NCBI GenBank assembly: GCA_937991645.1
Contig: CALKPL010000038.1
Coordinates: 119,105-183,104 of the forward strand
DNA from: UMGS1783 sp900555065
GTDB taxonomy: Bacteria > Bacillota > Clostridia > Oscillospirales > UMGS1783
Length of the DNA: 64,000 nt
Reading direction: 5' to 3'
Shown here: piece by piece, positions 60,544 to 64,000 of the stretch
Position numbering within the stretch: position 1 is the stretch's first letter
Layout: each line of letters starts with the position of its first letter
The notes under the pieces: model-generated
Seen by the model: the letters and a program-made list of their open reading frames with translations, nothing else
Databases searched by the model: none
What the model was told of the DNA's origin: nothing
Translations under genes and position numbers: made by a program

Positions 60544-60572
60544 TTGACATTTTGCGCCGGTTGCAGTATGCT
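60544..60572 (+). promoter_or_regulatory. Promoter of a 27-residue membrane peptide gene
   Basis: TTGACA (60544-60549), a 17-bp spacer and TATGCT (60567-60572) lie 41 nt before the ATG at 60614. Confidence 0.65.
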
Positions 60573-60613
60573 TATAGAGTATTTTTCCCGTTTGCGGACT
60601 GGAGGAAAAAGGA

Positions 60614-60697
60614 ATGAAACGCATCGTCTGCTGGATTCTGATTATCGCGATGCTGCTGTCGCTTATGACAAGCGTCATCATCGCGCTGCTGGCTTAG
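60614..60697 (+). CDS. 27-residue single-pass membrane peptide
   Basis: The frame begins MKRIVCWILIIAMLL and ends IIALLA then TAG. GGAGG lies 8 nt before the ATG and a good promoter lies upstream. The product is one hydrophobic helix with a basic N-terminus, typical of small membrane proteins and of some type I toxins. A terminator-like nested hairpin follows, so it looks like a stand-alone transcript. No antisense RNA is evident. Confidence 0.55.
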   Translation: MKRIVCWILIIAMLLSLMTSVIIALLA

Positions 60698-60741
60698 GAA
60701 GACCGCATCCTGTAATGCACTGCATCCTGCGCTTTTCACTG

Positions 60742-60788
60742 CCCCCCATTTGTTGGACATGATCGGATCATGTCCAACAAATGGGGGG
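60742..60788. repeat. 47-bp perfect palindrome nested in a larger stem-loop
   Basis: Arms 60742-60764 and 60766-60788 are perfect reverse complements around one central base. An outer pair ACTGCATCC/GGATGCAGT (about 60719-60727 and 60799-60807) encloses it and T-rich sequence follows. It could be a terminator, or the footprint or target of a hairpin-based mobile element. Confidence 0.85.
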
Positions 60789-60831
60789 TACTTTACAGGG
60801 ATGCAGTTTTTCTTTTTTGCCCTATTTTGGG

Positions 60832-60860
60832 TTGACAAATAGGCCTGGTTCCTGCATAAT
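60832..60860 (+). promoter_or_regulatory. Promoter of the GH2 gene
   Basis: TTGACA (60832-60837), a 17-bp spacer and CATAAT (60855-60860). Confidence 0.65.
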
Positions 60861-61072
60861 GTCAGTGTGCGTTATTTTTGAGAATCCGTACGCGAAAACA
60901 CAGAATATGCTACAGCCTTTATTGAATCGGTTTTTTTGCATTCCGATCATATTTTCAATATTTTTTCAACTAAAAATAATGCTATTGATCATCTATTTTG
61001 TAGATTTTTTATTTTTTACATGGTATAAACAATATTACATAATATATGCTTTTTTAGGAGGATAAACTTACT

Positions 61073-63946
61073 ATGACCGATGCGGATAATAAAAAATACG
61101 CCCTGGCCGAGGGCTGGGTCATTGCGACCGACCCGGACGACCAGGGACGCGCAGACGGGTGGTTCCGGCAGATCCGGGACGAGGCGGTGCCCACCGTCGT
61201 GCCTTCCATCATCCAACAGACCTTTCCCGACTATCACGGCGTAGCCTGGTACTGGAACCGCTTTTCACCCCGCCTGAAGAAGACGGGGACGGACCGCGTC
61301 ATCCTACAGTTTGGCGGCGCGGACTACAAGGCGGACGTATGGCTGGACGGCGAATACCTAGGCGGCTTTGAGGGCGGCGAAACGCCCTTCGCTTTTGACG
61401 TGACGGATGTCGCCGCGCTGGAGGGGGAAAACCTCGTCGCCGTGCGCGTGCTCAACCCAACCGACCACGATATTGACGGACTCAACATAACAAACGTCCC
61501 CAACCGCAATAAATGCATGAAGCCCTGGGCCGGCAACGGCAACAACATAGGCGGCCTGACTTACCCCGTAGATATGCACGTCGTTCCGAATGTGCATATT
61601 ACAGACATGTTCGTGCAGAGCGATATACATACCGGACGCATGAGCGTCGACCTGACGCTGGAAAACGCGTCGGGCGCGGACATGTGCGGCACGATCCGCG
61701 TCGACGTGGTAGACCACGGCGGGAACGGCGAAAGCGTCGCGTCCAGGCAGTTCAGGGCCGACTTTGTCAGGGGCGGCAACGAATATAAGGCCGAACTGAC
61801 GGTTGACGACCCCGTGCTGTGGGATATAGACGACCCGCATCTCTACCGCGTCAACGTTTCGGTGGAGACGGACGCGGGTATCCATGGCAAATCGGTGCGG
61901 CACGGGTTCCGTGAATTTCTCGTCCGGGACGGGTTCTTCTACCTCAACGGTCGCCGCATCTTCCTCAAAAGCGCCCATACCGGCAACGCCTTCCCCGTCG
62001 GCCAGATGATACCGACTTTTGTAAAGCAGACGCGTGAGGATTTCGTGTTTGCCAAAGCATACGGCTTCAACTGCATTCGCAATATCGCCGGCATGCTCCG
62101 GCCGGAGCAGCTCGACCTGTGCGACGAGATCGGCCTGCTCATCTACTCCGAATGCTTCGCCGCCTGGCAGCTGGGCGTGGGCAAATACCCCATCGGGGAC
62201 GAGGAAGCCATGCTGCAGCGCTTTGACAACAGCACAAGCTATATGATCAAGCGCGACCGCAACCATCCCTGCGTCGTCATCTGGGGTCTGCTGAACGAGA
62301 CGCTGGAGACGAGCGTGTTCTGGCGCGCAGTGCGCTATCTGCCCATCGGCCGCCGGCTCGACCCCTCGCGCCTGTTCCTGCTCAGCAGCGGCAGGTTTGA
62401 ATCCCGGTTCGAGGTCGGCAGCGTGTCCAACCCCGGTAGCTACGCCTGGGAGAATGTCTGGGGCGACGACGGCATGGATAAACCCGAATACCGCGGCTAT
62501 GATCCGTACGCGGTATCCATGTCCGCGCCGGGCAGCGGCGATTTCCACGACTACCCCATCGTACCGCATCCGCCCGAGGTCGTCGAGCGCATCCGCAGCT
62601 TCGGCAAGGGCACAAAGCCCGTTTTCCTTTCGGAGTACGGAATCGGATCGCTGTTCCATGTCATAGACGAGTGGCGGCAGTTTGAACAGCATCACACCCG
62701 CCCTGACCTGGAGGACGGCGCATGGCTTGCCTACCAGGCGAATTCCCTGATCCGCGACTGGAAGCGATTCGGGCTGGAATCGGTTTACCCGTTCCCCGAG
62801 CAGATGCTCAATGAGAGCTATCGCCTTTCGGCGCGTTACCGCACCATCGGCTTCAACTTGATCCGTTCCAATCCCAACCTGTGCGGCTTTAACCTGACCG
62901 GCCTGCTCGACCATGGATTCAGCGGCGAAGGCCTGTGGAGCTACTGGCGCAGATTCAAGCCGGCGATGTTCGACGCCGTTTCCGACGGCTGGTCGCCCCT
63001 GCGCTGGTGCCTGTTCGCAACGCCTACGCACGCCTATTCCGGCCGCCCCTTCCAGGTCGAAGCCGTGCTCGCAACCGAAGACGCGCTGCAGCCGGGTAGA
63101 TATCCCGCCTCCTTCGCCATCGTGGGCGAGCAGGGCCCGGTATGGAGGCAGGACGCCGAGATCGTAATCCCGGAAGATATGCCCTTCGCAGTGCCGGTGC
63201 TCAAGGAGGACGTAGTCCTCGACGTACCGACCGGGAAATACTCCCTGATCGCGAACATGAACGCCGGCGGTTCGCCCACCGGTTCCAAACTTGACTTTTA
63301 CATCACCAACGAGGCGGATTATCCGGCCCTCGACGGGGAGGCGATTGTTTGGGGCCTGAAGGAGGAGACGAATACTTTCCTAATCTCCATGGGACTCAAG
63401 CTCACCCCCTTCTCCACCGAGAGCAGGGGCGGGCGCATCCTGGTCGGCAACCCGGAGGACATTGACAATGAGGCCAAGTGGAACCATCTTATGGAGCTGG
63501 CCGGGCAGGGCGCGGACGTTTTGTTCCTGAACTCCGACCTGTTCAGCGGCAATGAGGCGCGAAGCGCGAAGCTTCCCATTCCGGGCGGCATGAAAGTCAC
63601 CTTCATCCGCGACTGGCTGTATCATAAGGAATGCATTGCGACGCACAGCCCCGTATTTGAAGGGCTGAATGGCGCGGGAATTGTGGACTATGACTATTAC
63701 GATCAGGTCTATCCGCACAACCAGCTCGAGGGCGAAGCGCTGCCGGACGATATCATCTGCCCGTGCTTCTACACCGGCTCGCACCTGTACGACGGCTCTT
63801 ACGGCGCGTTCCACAACATTGCGGCGTACAACTACGGCGCAGGCAGACTGATTCTCAACACTTTCTATGTCGAAGAGAATCTTGGCGTCAACCCGGCGGC
63901 GGACCGGATGCTGCTCAACTTTGTGAAATATATGCGCGAATCATAA
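61073..63946 (+). CDS. Glycoside hydrolase family 2 protein
   Basis: A 957-residue cytoplasmic glycosidase. N-terminal sugar-binding (jelly-roll) domain with WYWNRFS ... GGADYKADVWLDGEYLG ... NPTDHD; immunoglobulin-like domain; TIM barrel. The proton donor is in IWGLLNE (E409) and the nucleophile in VFLSEYG (E521). About 300 extra C-terminal residues form a beta domain and a domain with an ILVGNPEDI nucleotide/flavodoxin-like stretch. It has no signal peptide. The closest activities in GH2 are beta-galactosidase, glucuronidase and mannosidase; substrate not assignable. AGGAGG lies 11 nt before the ATG. Confidence 0.85.
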   Translation: MTDADNKKYALAEGWVIATDPDDQGRADGWFRQIRDEAVPTVVPSIIQQTFPDYHGVAWYWNRFSPRLKKTGTDRVILQFGGADYKADVWLDGEYLGGFEGGETPFAFDVTDVAALEGENLVAVRVLNPTDHDIDGLNITNVPNRNKCMKPWAGNGNNIGGLTYPVDMHVVPNVHITDMFVQSDIHTGRMSVDLTLENASGADMCGTIRVDVVDHGGNGESVASRQFRADFVRGGNEYKAELTVDDPVLWDIDDPHLYRVNVSVETDAGIHGKSVRHGFREFLVRDGFFYLNGRRIFLKSAHTGNAFPVGQMIPTFVKQTREDFVFAKAYGFNCIRNIAGMLRPEQLDLCDEIGLLIYSECFAAWQLGVGKYPIGDEEAMLQRFDNSTSYMIKRDRNHPCVVIWGLLNETLETSVFWRAVRYLPIGRRLDPSRLFLLSSGRFESRFEVGSVSNPGSYAWENVWGDDGMDKPEYRGYDPYAVSMSAPGSGDFHDYPIVPHPPEVVERIRSFGKGTKPVFLSEYGIGSLFHVIDEWRQFEQHHTRPDLEDGAWLAYQANSLIRDWKRFGLESVYPFPEQMLNESYRLSARYRTIGFNLIRSNPNLCGFNLTGLLDHGFSGEGLWSYWRRFKPAMFDAVSDGWSPLRWCLFATPTHAYSGRPFQVEAVLATEDALQPGRYPASFAIVGEQGPVWRQDAEIVIPEDMPFAVPVLKEDVVLDVPTGKYSLIANMNAGGSPTGSKLDFYITNEADYPALDGEAIVWGLKEETNTFLISMGLKLTPFSTESRGGRILVGNPEDIDNEAKWNHLMELAGQGADVLFLNSDLFSGNEARSAKLPIPGGMKVTFIRDWLYHKECIATHSPVFEGLNGAGIVDYDYYDQVYPHNQLEGEALPDDIICPCFYTGSHLYDGSYGAFHNIAAYNYGAGRLILNTFYVEENLGVNPAADRMLLNFVKYMRES

Positions 63947-63980
63947 AGAATCAGGCATGAAAAGCGGCTGCGCAGTGACG

Positions 63981-64000
63981 GCGGGCGGATACCGCCCGCC
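63981..64000 (+). terminator. GC-rich stem-loop at the window edge
   Basis: GGCGGGCGG and CCGCCCGCC form a stem just after the GH2 stop; any T run lies outside the window. Confidence 0.5.

Larger units (their letters stand above)
60698..61072. other. Intergenic region with palindrome, promoter and AT-rich leader
   Basis: No gene. From left to right it holds a nested inverted repeat, the promoter at 60832-60860 and an AT-rich untranslated leader of about 205 nt before the GH2 gene. Confidence 0.6.

Noticed and set aside
61358..63031. 557-codon minus-strand ORF opposite the GH2 gene
   Set aside because: The plus strand carries complete GH2 motifs with a promoter and ribosome site; the antisense frame has none.

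Overview
The window looks like a chromosomal segment of an uncultured, probably gut-associated, member of the Clostridia (Bacillota). The grounds are a SigI/RsgI pair, a short HisG with HisZ, CotH/VTC/DUF4956 genes, xPxTG-type wall-anchored surface proteins, strong AGGAGG ribosome sites and sigma-A-like promoters. No rRNA, tRNA or CRISPR array was seen.

Layout. (1) 1-17.2 kb, minus strand: one long, tightly packed gene string. It opens with an FHA protein, a membrane PP2C phosphatase, a transmembrane trypsin-FHA protein, two zinc-ribbon Ser/Thr kinases, three DUF3592-like membrane proteins and a zinc-ribbon protein. It ends with four secreted surface proteins that share modules. (2) 17.3-21.2 kb: two paralogous lipoproteins, a membrane protein and a polytopic membrane protein with a LuxR-type HTH. 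Three promoters here share one two-part operator at a fixed distance from the -10 box; they drive the kinase operon, one lipoprotein and the membrane protein. (3) 21.3-27.7 kb: remnants of a mobile element (sigma-like factor, 5'-truncated serine recombinase) and an AT-richer LRR surface protein. (4) 27.7-33.4 kb, minus: sigI, rsgI, RsgI-like/PepSY lipoprotein, VTC polyphosphate polymerase-like, DUF4956 and CotH genes in one operon, with the same acidic repeat in two of the proteins. (5) 34.1-38.1 kb: a Ser-rich lipoprotein, a dGTPase-like HD protein, a PNPOx-like protein and argF with ARG boxes. (6) 38.1-45.2 kb, minus: hisZGDCHAFIE without hisB, with a short coupled upstream ORF. (7) 45.4-53.0 kb, minus: a tandem array of six intact and three broken sugar-binding-protein-like lipoproteins with no permease or ATPase, and a divergent Xre regulator. 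(8) 53.7-64 kb: lipase, TetR regulator, PfkB kinase, amidase, acetyltransferase, URO-D family protein, three small proteins of unknown function, a 27-residue membrane peptide, a 47-bp perfect palindrome and a GH2 glycosidase.

How it fits together. Regions 1-2 read as an envelope-signalling regulon: the membrane LuxR protein probably drives a kinase/phosphatase/FHA circuit that is transcribed with surface adhesin-like proteins. Region 4 reads as a second envelope-sensing circuit, in which RsgI and the lipoprotein would sense something outside the cell and SigI would control polyphosphate- and CotH-type enzymes. Region 7 reads as a diversifying set of ligand-binding lipoproteins. These roles are inferred from gene content and spacing.
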